A stretch of 64,000 nt of DNA from Doryteuthis pealeii (lineage: Eukaryota > Mollusca > Cephalopoda > Myopsida > Loliginidae). The DNA is taken from contig CM042145.1 of NCBI GenBank assembly GCA_023376005.1, forward strand, positions 15,436,482 through 15,500,481, read 5' to 3'. Below the pieces are notes generated by a model. The model was given only the letters and a program-made list of their open reading frames with translations, had not been told where the DNA came from and did not search any database. The translations under genes and the position numbers were made by a program. Positions 60,301 through 64,000 of this stretch are shown here, one piece after another; position 1 is the stretch's first letter; each line of letters starts with the position of its first letter.

Positions 60301-61651
60301 ACACAAAGCAATAAGGCTCATACATGAAGTAAGAATTTCAACTGCTAAATACTATTGTCTTTTAAGTACTGTGTTGCCATTAAATTTACATACACTTAAA
60401 TTCCCTTATCTTCAGGGTTGAATCTTGTATAAATCACTGTAATTTATAAAATTAGGAACGTGTGCAAAATAGGAATTTGTGATTTCCTTACAATTTTAGA
60501 TATTCGTTAAAACTCTTAAAGTCCTATACCACCTCATTCCACCAGGCTGGAAGTCACATTCGTTTTAACTAATCAGCCCCAAACAATAGCCTTTGTTTAA
60601 ATTTAATATCAAACGTATGTAGAAATCTTTGATTTAAGGGAAATAATAGGTAACTTTAGATGCAAAGGTCATTTTTAGCCATTTTTTTTATATATCCTTA
60701 TAGGAATGCTCTGGACTTAGAAAAATCTCAACAGGATGTTAAGAGTTTTAAAGCATGCAATTTATTTTATTCACTGAAATTAGGGATTAAGTATAGTAAC
60801 CCATTATATACCCAAATAGACAATTTATTATTATAAAAATAAGTTGTAATTGAAAGTAGATATTTGTAAATCCTAAATGTCACTTTAATGAAAAAATAGT
60901 GTTCTGATGTGGGGATTCTATAAAAGATCTCTAAACACAAATGTTCATATTCATATGTAATACTATTTCAATAGATTTTAGGTTAAATATAGCTATGATT
61001 GTGATCCTTTAGAAATCACTAGTGATAATTGAGGTTTAAAATGGATTATCTTTGTGGTATTTGTTTTATCAGATCTTTATAGTAGGAATTTCTTTTTTAA
61101 AAAAAGTGTTTCAAACAAAAGTAAGGAATTGAGTAAATGTTTAGGTTCCCATTCCAAGAAATCTTCAGTTACTCTCACAAAAACAACATACTGAATGAAA
61201 TTATAATACTAATTTGATTTCTAAAATTATTAAAATTTTGTCCTTTCAAAAAACAAAAAACAATTGTAATGATACTTATATAAAACAAATCTAATTTTGG
61301 CTATATGTTATTCATAGTCCAGGTTAAGTGTGGTAAGGGTAACCTGAAGCCAGACTTTTTTCTTTCTTTTTTTGATGTAGGTATCGGGAACAAGAAAAGC
61401 TTGGCCCATTTCTCAAAACTTTTCTTCTTCCCCATATCTGCATTGGAAAAATAAAGTCTAAAAAATTTGGCTTCTTGTTAACCTTAAAGCACTATTAACC
61501 TGGACTATTAAATTTCTTTTTAATTTTCATTTACTTAAAAAATTGAATTTTAAATTGAATTTTCATTTCATTGCTTGTATTTCTTCTATTTTTATTCTTT
61601 TTATTTTTTTTTTTTTTAGGATGGTTTACGCCACCAAAAGAAGATGGTTAA
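18560..61651 (+). CDS. UBE2Q2: Ubiquitin-conjugating enzyme E2 Q (UBE2Q2-like), 12 coding exons, complete
   Basis: Joined exons: 18560-18721, 33608-33712, 40582-40683, 49907-49989, 50213-50309, 52236-52320, 52538-52598, 54427-54517, 58516-58623, 59240-59335, 59966-60032, 61620-61651. They total 1089 nt, giving 362 residues plus a TAA stop. The product is an E2 that would take ubiquitin from E1 onto a catalytic cysteine. Seen: an N-terminal RWD-like region (about 1-125, with HERFQIL and [11 protein letters not shown]), an acidic linker (about 132-150, rich in D/E), and a UBC-fold domain (about 188-362) with [45 protein letters not shown] and the terminus [10 protein letters not shown]. Cys291 (58600-58602) sits where the UBE2Q active-site Cys lies. 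The canonical E2 HPN tripeptide is not visible upstream of it, which as I recall is typical of this family. Human UBE2Q2 is 375 residues; UBE2Q1 has a longer N-terminus, so this could equally be the single invertebrate ancestor of both. Every intron has GT-AG ends and all phases agree. Confidence 0.96.
24014..24325 (+). mobile_element. Non-autonomous Helitron, complete ends
   Basis: Starts TCTATACATATATAAAGAGC and ends with hairpin CTACCCAG-gcgatg-CTGGGTAG followed by CTTCTTCTAG. Flanking bases are A and T, the Helitron target. It is 312 bp, non-coding, and the same family as 6966-7392. The (TCTA)n run just before the 5' end is the insertion-site neighbour. Confidence 0.92.
25886..26308 (-). 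mobile_element. SINE-C with its 3' module at both ends in inverted orientation (foldback)
   Basis: The left arm (25886-25990) reads GGATTATTCGGACTATTGTCCTCATC ... CAGCTGATGTGCCCTTTGGCCTTCTTCAGGTGTTTC. The right arm (26203-26308) is its reverse complement with some changes. Between them is the minus-strand SINE-C body (GGATTGAACC B box in reverse, GTTAAGCTGTGTTAAGTATTCTATG). This gives ~105-bp terminal inverted repeats around a SINE core. Confidence 0.8.
26687..26741. repeat. Near-perfect short hairpin
   Basis: AAGTC(A/C)GTATATTTTTAAACTTGT - ttttt - ACAAGTTTAAAAATATACGGACTT, 24-nt arms. Could be a tiny MITE relic or a replication-derived palindrome. Confidence 0.85.
27300..28470 (-). pseudogene. 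Mariner transposase remnant interrupted by a SINE-A
   Basis: On the minus strand the catalytic half is recognisable: [20 protein letters not shown] (28050-27990), IYSPD just before the SINE, then beyond it IAPSDHYFG, and [12 protein letters not shown]...[11 protein letters not shown] (about 27440-27350). These match mariner QLD.L..AI..K.P.L.NRK, HPPYSPDLAPSDYHLF and the C-terminal KLP.RWQK. The HQDNARPH block has decayed to IPSGNIRL, losing the catalytic Asp. Multiple stops and frameshifts. Confidence 0.8.
27537..27872 (-). mobile_element. SINE-A inserted in the mariner, with target duplication and (TA)n tail
   Basis: The minus-strand family-A element ends in a ~54-nt (TA)n tract at 27537-27592 (its 3' tail). 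The head is at 27872-27830 (GGAGGCGCATGGTGTAATGGTTAAAGTCATGGGG). Flanks are ATATCTGGTGAATATA on both sides (about 27524 and 27873), a 13-16 bp target duplication, and the mariner frame resumes on either side. Confidence 0.93.
28623..29152 (+). repeat. Family E cluster (three partial copies)
   Basis: A tail at 28623-28705 (TTGGTATAAAATAACCTTGACGGGTTGC, (TCAA)n), a larger copy at 28706-28970 with GGTCCACTCTGACC, AGTACCTGTTAGGGTCCTATCTATGGG and a 5S-SINE-like tail (GGCATTAAATGACCCACTGAGG, GCCGTAAAACAAA), and a third piece at 28985-29152 ending GACAGGTTAACATGCTGTTAAAATCAA. Confidence 0.8.
30035..30541 (-). mobile_element. Mariner-type element 1, internally deleted, both terminal repeats present
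   Basis: Flanked by TA on each side. Left end GGGTGAGTCAAAAGTTTAGCAATATT, right end its complement (AATATTTCAAAACTTTTGACTCACCC). The minus strand encodes [21 protein letters not shown], a stop, then [18 protein letters not shown] and [20 protein letters not shown], the mariner DNA-binding domain. The catalytic domain is deleted; total length 507 bp. Confidence 0.92.
32612..32650. repeat. Poly(A) run
   Basis: About 38 A in a row within intron 1. No clear retroposon body upstream. Confidence 0.85.
33608..33712 (+). CDS. UBE2Q2: UBE2Q exon 2 (residues 55-89)
   Basis: The acceptor TTTATAG follows a T-rich tract. The exon encodes [17 protein letters not shown]..., which aligns with the ESYPSSSPIWFVDSEDP stretch of the human family, then ends at ACA before the donor GTAAGT. 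Phase 0 at both ends, 35 codons. A 45-nt poly-T run lies about 80 nt upstream of the acceptor. Confidence 0.95.
34586..35500 (-). mobile_element. Mariner-type element 1 relic with internal tandem duplication
   Basis: Left terminal repeat GGGTGAGTCAAAATTTTGGGAATATTTTGG at 34586 after TA. The interior repeats itself: CAGATTAGACTACATTG(C/T)ATGTTCATCTGTGTGGCTT occurs at about 34857, 35104 and 35281, and GATGTGGATACCTTCCACAGTTTGAACTG at about 34931 and 35370. The right terminal repeat is not visible. Frames are short and degenerate. Confidence 0.7.
36757..36812. repeat. Perfect palindrome (~27-nt arms)
   Basis: TTATTGGTGAATTGTCTTATTACTGAAA - ctatt - TTTCAGTAATAAGACAATTCACCAATAA with essentially no mismatches. 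It ends exactly at the 5' boundary of the SINE-B at 36816. Confidence 0.95.
36816..37045 (+). mobile_element. SINE-B, copy 3 (5' end truncated)
   Basis: Begins within the tRNA-like head (TAGTACATGCCTAGGAATTGCAAGGTTCTTGGTTCGATACTGG), then GGTAAAGTGAGGAGCTGATGG, ACAATCTGCTTGGTCTAG, GGGGATAGACTCCCTCACTG, ending CTTTACTTTTTT. The A-box half of the head has been replaced by the adjoining palindrome. Confidence 0.88.
37432..37500. repeat. (TA)n(CA)n microsatellite
   Basis: About 34 nt of TA followed by about 36 nt of CA. A similar (TG)n(TA)n tract is at 37917-37958. Confidence 0.95.
38105..38360. repeat. Compound (TG)/(TATG)/(TA) microsatellite
   Basis: About 250 nt built of TG, TATG and TATA blocks. 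Frames on both strands are open through it only because of the repeat composition. It joins the 3' tail of the SINE-F at 38340-38520. Confidence 0.95.
38340..38520 (-). mobile_element. SINE-F, tRNA-derived, minus strand
   Basis: On the minus strand: TAGCCGCAAGGGTAAGGGACTTGGCAGACG then GTCAGGTTTCGATCCCGGCTA, i.e. A-box and B-box spacing of a tRNA. The body is GAGGTAGCTGTTAAAAAGTCAAGCC and the 3' end GGATGACTGAGATATATAC, merging into the microsatellite. Only one copy in the window. Confidence 0.75.
38612..39920 (-). mobile_element. Mariner-type element 2 with a SINE-B inserted
   Basis: Ends GGGGCATTCAAATAAATAAAGGTG (38612) and CACC...TTATTGAATGACCC (39920) form terminal inverted repeats. Near the right end the minus strand encodes [20 protein letters not shown] and [20 protein letters not shown], a decayed mariner DNA-binding region. 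The transposase is broken. A minus-strand SINE-B occupies 39030-39290. Confidence 0.75.
39030..39290 (-). mobile_element. SINE-B, minus strand, inside mariner 2
   Basis: Starts AAGTAAAGTCGTTGGAGTGGCC, then AGGGGGTCTATCTCC, CTAGACCAAGGAGATTGTTTTTG, TGAGGTGGAGCGCC, and the head in reverse (CCGGTATCAAACCAGGAATTTTG ... GTTCTACCGACTGAACTAAACTGG). Confidence 0.9.
40102..40372. mobile_element. hAT-like MITE, 271 bp
   Basis: Starts CAGGGGTTTCCAACCAAGGGG and ends AAAAGGTTGGACACCACTG, hAT-style terminal repeats. Flanking 8-mers GTTTAGTC and CTCTAGAC agree at 5 of 8 positions, fitting an aged hAT duplication (nTCTAGAn-type). Non-coding. Confidence 0.8.
40582..40683 (+). CDS. UBE2Q2: UBE2Q exon 3 (residues 90-123)
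   Basis: Acceptor TTTTCAG, donor GTAAGT, 34 codons, phase 0 at both ends. It encodes [21 protein letters not shown]..., corresponding to the LCSLYNLP stretch that closes the N-terminal RWD-like region in vertebrate UBE2Q2. Confidence 0.95.
41306..41868 (+). repeat. Family E, longest copy, with 5S-SINE-like tail
   Basis: GGTCTTTAGAATATGCC, CCTCTGTAGAGGGGTAAGACC, an extra GC-rich insert (about 41390-41630), then GGTATGACGTTAAACTC, GGTCCACTCTGACTCAGAGTGG, TACCTGTTAGGGTTCCATCTATGGG, and the tail GGCATAAAATGACCCAATGGG-TTGACATGC ending CCAACCAATTAACC. The 83-codon frame in the insert has no recognisable domain. Confidence 0.8.
44935..45200 (+). repeat. Family E, partial copy
   Basis: CTGCAGAGGAGTAAAGCC, GGTATGACACTAAACTACATCC, CAGTCCACTCTGACCTGG, GTACCTGTTAGGGTC, TATAGGTCAAATAGATCTG, TGCTTGAAACCATATAACTGTGC. 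The 3' tail is missing. Confidence 0.8.
45313..45361. repeat. (TA)n microsatellite
   Basis: About 48 nt of TA, giving a spurious IYIYIY frame. Confidence 0.95.
45626..45740. mobile_element. MITE-1 truncated copy
   Basis: TCCAGGTTAAAAGTATGG, GGTTAACTTGAAGCC, TTTTTCCAATGCAGATAT match one end and the interior of the complete MITE at 61317-61505. The other end is cut where the LINE-end array begins. Confidence 0.75.
45742..48243 (-). repeat. Nine tandem ~277-bp copies of a LINE 3' end
   Basis: Anchors CATCCTATGTAAATG occur at 45771, 46050, 46322, 46600, 46879, 47156, 47435, 47713 and 47990 (period 272-279). Copies differ only by a few indels and substitutions. Read on the minus strand each unit continues the LINE protein seen just upstream ([25 protein letters not shown], stop, [16 protein letters not shown]), then 3' UTR and the next unit. 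So the array is the C-terminal coding end plus 3' UTR of a non-LTR retrotransposon, amplified in tandem. Confidence 0.93.
48240..48535 (-). pseudogene. Non-LTR retrotransposon pol, C-terminal fragment
   Basis: The minus strand shows [16 protein letters not shown], stop, then in another frame [34 protein letters not shown], then [21 protein letters not shown] entering the array. This is the C-terminal end of a LINE pol of the type with '…KLEDFHRKQLR…[11 protein letters not shown]…ARRGRHCTNLL'. Frameshifts and a stop make it dead. It lies immediately 5' (in LINE sense) of the nine-copy array. Confidence 0.85.
48748..49120 (+). repeat. Family E copy
   Basis: GTCGGCAGGGCTTAGAATATTC, GATACGACACTAAACTGCATCTGATGG, TACCTGTTAGG, ATGGGTCAAATAGATCTATTTAAAAATGATT, TACACAAAAAATATAGG, TTGATGGGTTGACATGCTGTTAAAATCAA. 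Full-length layout but the central GGTCCACTCTGACC part is shortened. Confidence 0.85.
49240..49680 (-). mobile_element. LINE-D 3' ends, two copies in tandem orientation
   Basis: Two copies of the end sequence GAAATTT(T/A)TTGTGTACAGTGCTCAGGTGCACCACAACTC (49257 and 49464). The second continues into the coding end (AGCCTATAACTGATGCAGGCAGTTTATTCCATGCC, minus strand GMEWNKLP-like). Both are 5'-truncated. A (TTTA)n tract follows at 49700. Confidence 0.85.
49907..49989 (+). CDS. UBE2Q2: UBE2Q exon 4 (residues 124-150 and part of 151), acidic linker
   Basis: Acceptor CTTTTAG, donor GTAAGT after CCAGG; intron 4 is phase 2. It encodes a basic start (RHATRTQR) and then a run dominated by Asp and Glu, ending in MEEEVP. 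The family has an acidic, poorly conserved linker at this place. The previous intron (9.2 kb) holds the tandem LINE-end array. Confidence 0.93.
50213..50309 (+). CDS. UBE2Q2: UBE2Q exon 5 (residues 151-183)
   Basis: Acceptor GTTTTAG. The first base completes Gly151. It encodes [32 protein letters not shown], similar to the family stretch before the UBC domain (NLAILEKI, QRQDHL). The donor is GTTGGT, a weaker match to consensus than most donors here. Intron 4 before it is only 223 nt. Confidence 0.93.
51064..51720 (-). pseudogene. LINE-D (CR1/L2-like), longest 3' fragment with coding
   Basis: The frame 51653-51222 reads [73 protein letters not shown], the conserved thumb/C-terminal part of CR1/L2-type reverse transcriptase (LE.A.PVW.P.L...I..LE.VQR.AT; L..RR...DL; F..R....W..LP..VV). 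The 3' UTR ends GTACGCAATAAATTTCATTATT at 51064. It is 5'-truncated. Confidence 0.9.
51960..52180 (+). mobile_element. 5S-rRNA-derived SINE, copy 2, with 16-bp target duplication
   Basis: ATGGTCAAGTCATGCTGAAAGCACCAGTTCCC, CTCACCAAAGTTAAGCAGTGATGAGC, TTGGGTGACCACTTAAGCA, GGTACTGTAAGC follows 5S rRNA from the 5' part to near its 3' end. The tail has GACTTGATTCAGCATTATATGACTGAAAG-GTTTGATATGCC and ends (CCAA)n. Flanks ATGTTGATTTATTATT (51944-51959) and ATGTTGATGTATTATT (52181-52196) are a clear target-site duplication. Confidence 0.95.
52236..52320 (+). CDS. UBE2Q2: UBE2Q exon 6 (residues 184-211 and part of 212), start of UBC domain
   Basis: Acceptor TTTTTGCAG. It encodes [28 protein letters not shown], a close match to [23 protein letters not shown] of the human protein. 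The exon must give one base (G) to a codon finished by exon 7, which places the splice at 52320/52321 with an unusually poor donor, GTTATT. Reading on would run into the intron. Confidence 0.9.
52538..52598 (+). CDS. UBE2Q2: UBE2Q exon 7 (residues 212-232)
   Basis: Acceptor CTTTCAG, donor GTAAGT. With the G from exon 6 it reads [20 protein letters not shown], aligning with IYSVELINDSLYDWHVKL. The last two bases (AA) make Lys with the first base of exon 8, so intron 7 is phase 2. Intron 6 is only 217 nt. Confidence 0.93.
52774..53288 (+). mobile_element. Mariner-type element 2, internally deleted (515 bp)
   Basis: Terminal repeats GGGTCATTCAATAAATGAAGGG and CACCTTATTTATTGAATGACC. The + strand encodes [38 protein letters not shown] and, beyond a deletion, [28 protein letters not shown], mariner DNA-binding and catalytic-region pieces. 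Several stops and frameshifts. Confidence 0.85.
53669..54031. mobile_element. hAT-like MITE, 363 bp
   Basis: CAGCGTTCCTCAACTGGGGGTTC at the start and AAAAAGGTTGAGAAATGCTG at the end are hAT-type terminal repeats. Flanks AGTTTAAC and GTTTAGAC are similar but not exact 8-mers. Non-coding. Nearby TGTATAA(C/T)ATGCACCCCTAACTTT occurs at 53355 and 54120, an unrelated dispersed motif. Confidence 0.8.
54427..54517 (+). CDS. UBE2Q2: UBE2Q exon 8 (residues 232-262)
   Basis: Acceptor TTATAG, donor GTAAAT. It encodes [30 protein letters not shown], nearly identical in pattern to the human VDPDSPLHSDLQILKEKEG...LNFSFK segment of the UBC fold. Confidence 0.95.
57540..57897 (-). pseudogene. Mariner-type element 2, fragment
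   Basis: The minus-strand frame 57746-57558 contains [32 protein letters not shown], matching the decayed N-terminal part of the copy at 39504-39790. It ends near CATTTGTTGAATGG (about 57880), a degraded terminal repeat. Confidence 0.7.
58188..58440 (-). mobile_element. LINE-D 3' end
   Basis: AATTTATTGTGTACAGTGCTCAGGTGCACCACAACTC at 58193 and coding tail on the minus strand [27 protein letters not shown], same end as the 51 kb copy. 5'-truncated only about 75 nt upstream of exon 9. Confidence 0.88.
58516..58623 (+). CDS. UBE2Q2: UBE2Q exon 9 (residues 263-298), catalytic cysteine
   Basis: Acceptor TTTTAG, donor GTATTT, 36 codons, phase 0. It encodes [12 protein letters not shown] then the active-site loop [19 protein letters not shown]. 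The Cys codon TGC at 58600-58602 (residue 291) matches the UBE2Q active-site cysteine. The retained Cys and flanking glycines argue for a functional enzyme. Confidence 0.96.
59240..59335 (+). CDS. UBE2Q2: UBE2Q exon 10 (residues 299-330)
   Basis: Acceptor TTGACAG, donor GTAAGT, phase 0 both sides. It encodes [32 protein letters not shown], matching [25 protein letters not shown] of the family. Confidence 0.96.
59572..59690. mobile_element. Mariner-type element 1, terminal fragment
   Basis: GGGCGAGTCAGAAGTTTTGCAATATTTTGGTAACGTGAAGCATAATTTGGCAG, the terminal repeat and adjacent sequence of the mariner at 30035, after TA. No second end. Confidence 0.8.
59966..60032 (+). CDS. UBE2Q2: UBE2Q exon 11 (residues 331-352 and part of 353)
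   Basis: Acceptor CTTTTTAG, donor GTAAGC. It encodes [22 protein letters not shown] plus one base of the next Gly codon; intron 11 is phase 1. The match is [21 protein letters not shown] in human UBE2Q2. Confidence 0.95.
61317..61505. mobile_element. MITE-1, complete, TA-flanked (189 bp)
   Basis: Flanked by TA on both sides. Terminal inverted repeats of about 45 nt: GTCCAGGTTAAG...GGTAACCTGAAGCCAGACTTTTTT versus AAAAAATTTGGCTTCTTGTTAACCTT...TTAACCTGGAC. A Tc1/mariner-type MITE from the TA target; no coding. Also at 45626 (truncated) and 63978 (window edge). Confidence 0.93.
61620..61651 (+). CDS. UBE2Q2: UBE2Q exon 12, C-terminus and stop
   Basis: The acceptor follows a long T tract ending TTTAG. 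It encodes [10 protein letters not shown] followed by TAA (61649-61651), the same C-terminus as the vertebrate protein. The 189-bp MITE at 61317-61505 ends only 114 nt before this exon. Confidence 0.95.
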
Positions 61652-63280
61652 TTCACTGGATCAGTGTAGCTGAAGTGCAAGATATTTTTTTTTTCCCCCG
61701 ATTTCCTTTTTGTATTTTTTTTTTTTTTTTTTTTCCTTTCCTTATCATTTGGGATTTCTCATGAACTATGTTCCCAGAACTCAACCATCATGGTGTAAAA
61801 GCTAAGTACTGATCCTCCCTACTAAACTTTTGCTGCTGCTTCTTTCAACATTGATCACTCAGAACATTTGACCGGCAAAAAGAAAAAAAGGCAGACTTAT
61901 AAAAAAAAACAAAAAAGAAAAGAAGTAGAAAAAAGCAGTGAAAAAAAAAAAAAAAAAAAAAAAAAATAAAAAAAAACTGAGGAGGATAAATAAAAGGGCC
62001 AAAAATAAGCGTAACTCACTTTGTACAGATGCACAAACCACTGCTAATCCTACTCTTATTATTACTCACCATACACACATTTACTGCAGAACTTTACTTT
62101 CCTGGTTTTATCCACATAACCAGTTGACATGAAAGGTGCAGGCAAACAGACACTTAATACCTCTCAAGCATGGATTATGTGGCAGCAGAACAAAAAAAAT
62201 TTAAAGGAGACGTTTTTTTAGAAGTTTCTGTAAAATTGGGGAAAATTTATTTCATAGGTGTTTTTTTTTTTTTGTTTTGTTTTTTTTTTAAATCTTAAGA
62301 CTTAGCAATTTTTTTTCTCCATTTCCCCAGTTCTCCTTATGTTTTCTTTACTTCCACAGCAAATGAGATTGGTGGTAATGTTTTATGGGTTAATCCTTCC
62401 TGCTTGATTAAAATGATTTTAATATCCGGTCCTATATTATGTATACATACAGTGACTTTCTAATGGTTAAGGGTAAATGTGGGGCTGGACTTAATAAACA
62501 CCAGTGTTCCATATGTTATATTCTTTTTCCAGCTCGTGTTTTGACATGGAAAAGGATGTGGAAAAAAAATTAAAGTTTCCTGCTCGTCATGTGGTATTAA
62601 ATGTAAAAAAAAAAATTTTTTAAAGTAAAAAACAAAACAAAAACCCACCAAAATACACAATTTTTTTCATTGAATAAACATAAAACAAAGTTGAATAAAC
62701 AAGAAAAAAGGCCTTACCAGTTTTCTTATCTAAAACTTGTGAGGTAAAGACCAGATTTTCTTTTAAGTTTTAAAAAAAACATCATTTGTAAGTTTCTCTT
62801 GCAGTTTCATTTAGATTTTTAATTAACTTTAAAACTGATAGCAAGCATCAACACAGCAGCAGCAGCACAACACATTTTCTAAACTTGAAGCCATGTATCA
62901 TTGGCAAGGGAAAAAATTTCTTTTTTAAATTCTGGCTTAAGTTTCATATCTCCATATATTTTTTTTTTTTTTTCCTCTCTCCTTTCATTGGCTGCTAAAA
63001 ATGCTCGTCTTTAAATAATAAAACTGTAATTTCTTTCCAATTTCTATAAACCAAAATGTTCTTTTCTATATATGAAAAGAAAAGTAAAAAAAAAAATGTT
63101 AAGGTTTAACTCTACACAAAAACAACCATACACTGACATTTACAGGAGCTTTTTAAGAATATTTCAAATGTTTGGTGTTTGAAGGCAGCCACAATCAAGT
63201 GAATTGTCTCCAATTGACTCATACATTTGATGGAATGCTTGAATTGAAGTTAAGTGAATAAACTGGGATTGAAAACATTG
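61652..63280 (+). other. 3' UTR of the UBE2Q gene with several poly(A) signals
   Basis: AT-rich sequence after the stop with AATAAA at 62673-62678, 62694-62699, 63017-63022 and 63257-63262. The last is followed by T-rich sequence from about 63287 and is my choice for the longest 3' end; the pair at 62673/62694 could give a shorter form. It contains a short CAG run near 62850 and long A and T homopolymers. No coding evidence is seen in it. Confidence 0.5.
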
Positions 63281-63683
63281 AAAATTTGTTTTTTCACTTG
63301 TTAAATTGCGATAAATCATACTTCCCTAACATCTATATTTCTTTTTCCTATTGTTATTTACCATCTCTAGTTAACAGTTGAGACTATAAAAAATTTAAGT
63401 TGGAAATAAGTTTAAATGTTCAAATATGTAATAGATTTGGTAAATCTTTTTTTCATTTTATTATTTTGAATTTCTCAATGCTATTAAATCCACTTGTTAT
63501 GTAATTAGGAAACACATGTTCATGGTGTGTTGTAAGGGCAATTTCTAAATTTATTAGACAAAAGTTGCATATGCAGTTGTGTTTAGTAAATTAACTTTTC
63601 CTTTCAATTGAACAAAAAAAAAAGAAAAGTTATTTCACGATTTGTTTAAACTATTGAACTCTTTTTAAAATTAACTTTTATTA

Positions 63684-63787
63684 CATATTGACCACTCTAT
63701 AAACCCACAAGAAAAGAGGTGGAAAGATATCCCATATTGACCACTCTATAAACCCACAAGAAAAGAGGTGGAAAGATATCCCATATT
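63684..63787. repeat. Exact 49-bp tandem duplication
   Basis: CATATTGACCACTCTATAAACC... repeated with a period of exactly 49 nt and no mismatch, just past the last poly(A) signal. A recent local duplication or an assembly artefact. Confidence 0.95.
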
Positions 63788-63977
63788 ACCAGCAATACAA
63801 GTAATTCCATACTATTTATAATTTGGGAAAATCTAATTCTTTTCCAGCTAATCAAAGGAAGGTATACTGGACTGCAGAAAAAAGAAACATTAACGAATGA
63901 ACAAATAAGTCTGGCCAGTGTGTATTTCTTTGTTTAGCAGGGAACAAATTGGAGAGAATTGCCTACATAGAAAATTA

Positions 63978-64000
63978 GTCCAGGTTAAAAGCACTGTAAG
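63978..64000 (+). mobile_element. MITE-1 start, cut by window end
   Basis: After TA at 63976-63977 the sequence GTCCAGGTTAAAAGCACTGTAAG matches the terminal repeat of MITE-1. Confidence 0.8.

Noticed and set aside
61543..61764. 73-codon + strand frame overlapping exon 12
   Set aside because: It is a different frame through poly-T and the 3' UTR; the exon 12 frame is fixed by the conserved [10 protein letters not shown] terminus.

Overview
The window is eukaryotic. It is AT-rich, full of homopolymer and (TA)n runs, and has GT-AG introns of up to 15 kb and dense interspersed repeats. It holds one recognisable host gene, on the + strand: a UBE2Q-type ubiquitin-conjugating enzyme (closest in length to human UBE2Q2) in 12 coding exons from 18560 to 61651. 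All exons join in frame into a 362-residue protein. The protein sequence is clearly animal. The repeats (several tRNA-derived SINEs, a 5S-rRNA-derived SINE, CR1/L2-like LINEs, mariner-type transposons, small Helitrons) fit a lophotrochozoan, and a cephalopod mollusc is my best guess; that placement is inference.

Layout. 1-18.4 kb is intergenic and a layered repeat graveyard: Helitron fragments, a long hairpin, a 23-26 bp minisatellite, SINE families A (tRNA-like), B (tRNA-Lys-like head), C and E, a 5S-derived SINE, LINE 3' ends, a solo LTR with a 5-bp target duplication, mariner remnants, and a GC-rich, strongly foldable ~300-bp unit present twice in tandem (14.23-14.83 kb). 18.4-18.7 kb holds the promoter/5' end and exon 1. 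Intron 1 (14.9 kb) is nearly repeat-free in its first 5 kb, then carries a Helitron, a foldback SINE, a mariner split by a SINE, and a short mariner. Introns 2 and 3 hold further mariners, SINEs, (TG/TA) microsatellites and nine tandem ~277-bp copies of a LINE 3' end (45.75-48.24 kb). Exons 4-12 (49.9-61.65 kb) are more tightly spaced. The 3' UTR follows to about 63.27 kb, with the start of another MITE at the window edge.

The gene needs no partners in the window: there is no second host gene, no operon and no true tRNA or rRNA gene. The remaining open reading frames over about 60 codons are either pieces of transposable-element proteins or chance frames in repeats. The items most worth following up are the structured GC-rich dimer, the LINE-3'-end satellite array, the common 3' tail shared by SINEs with different heads, and the iterated A-box at one SINE 5' end.
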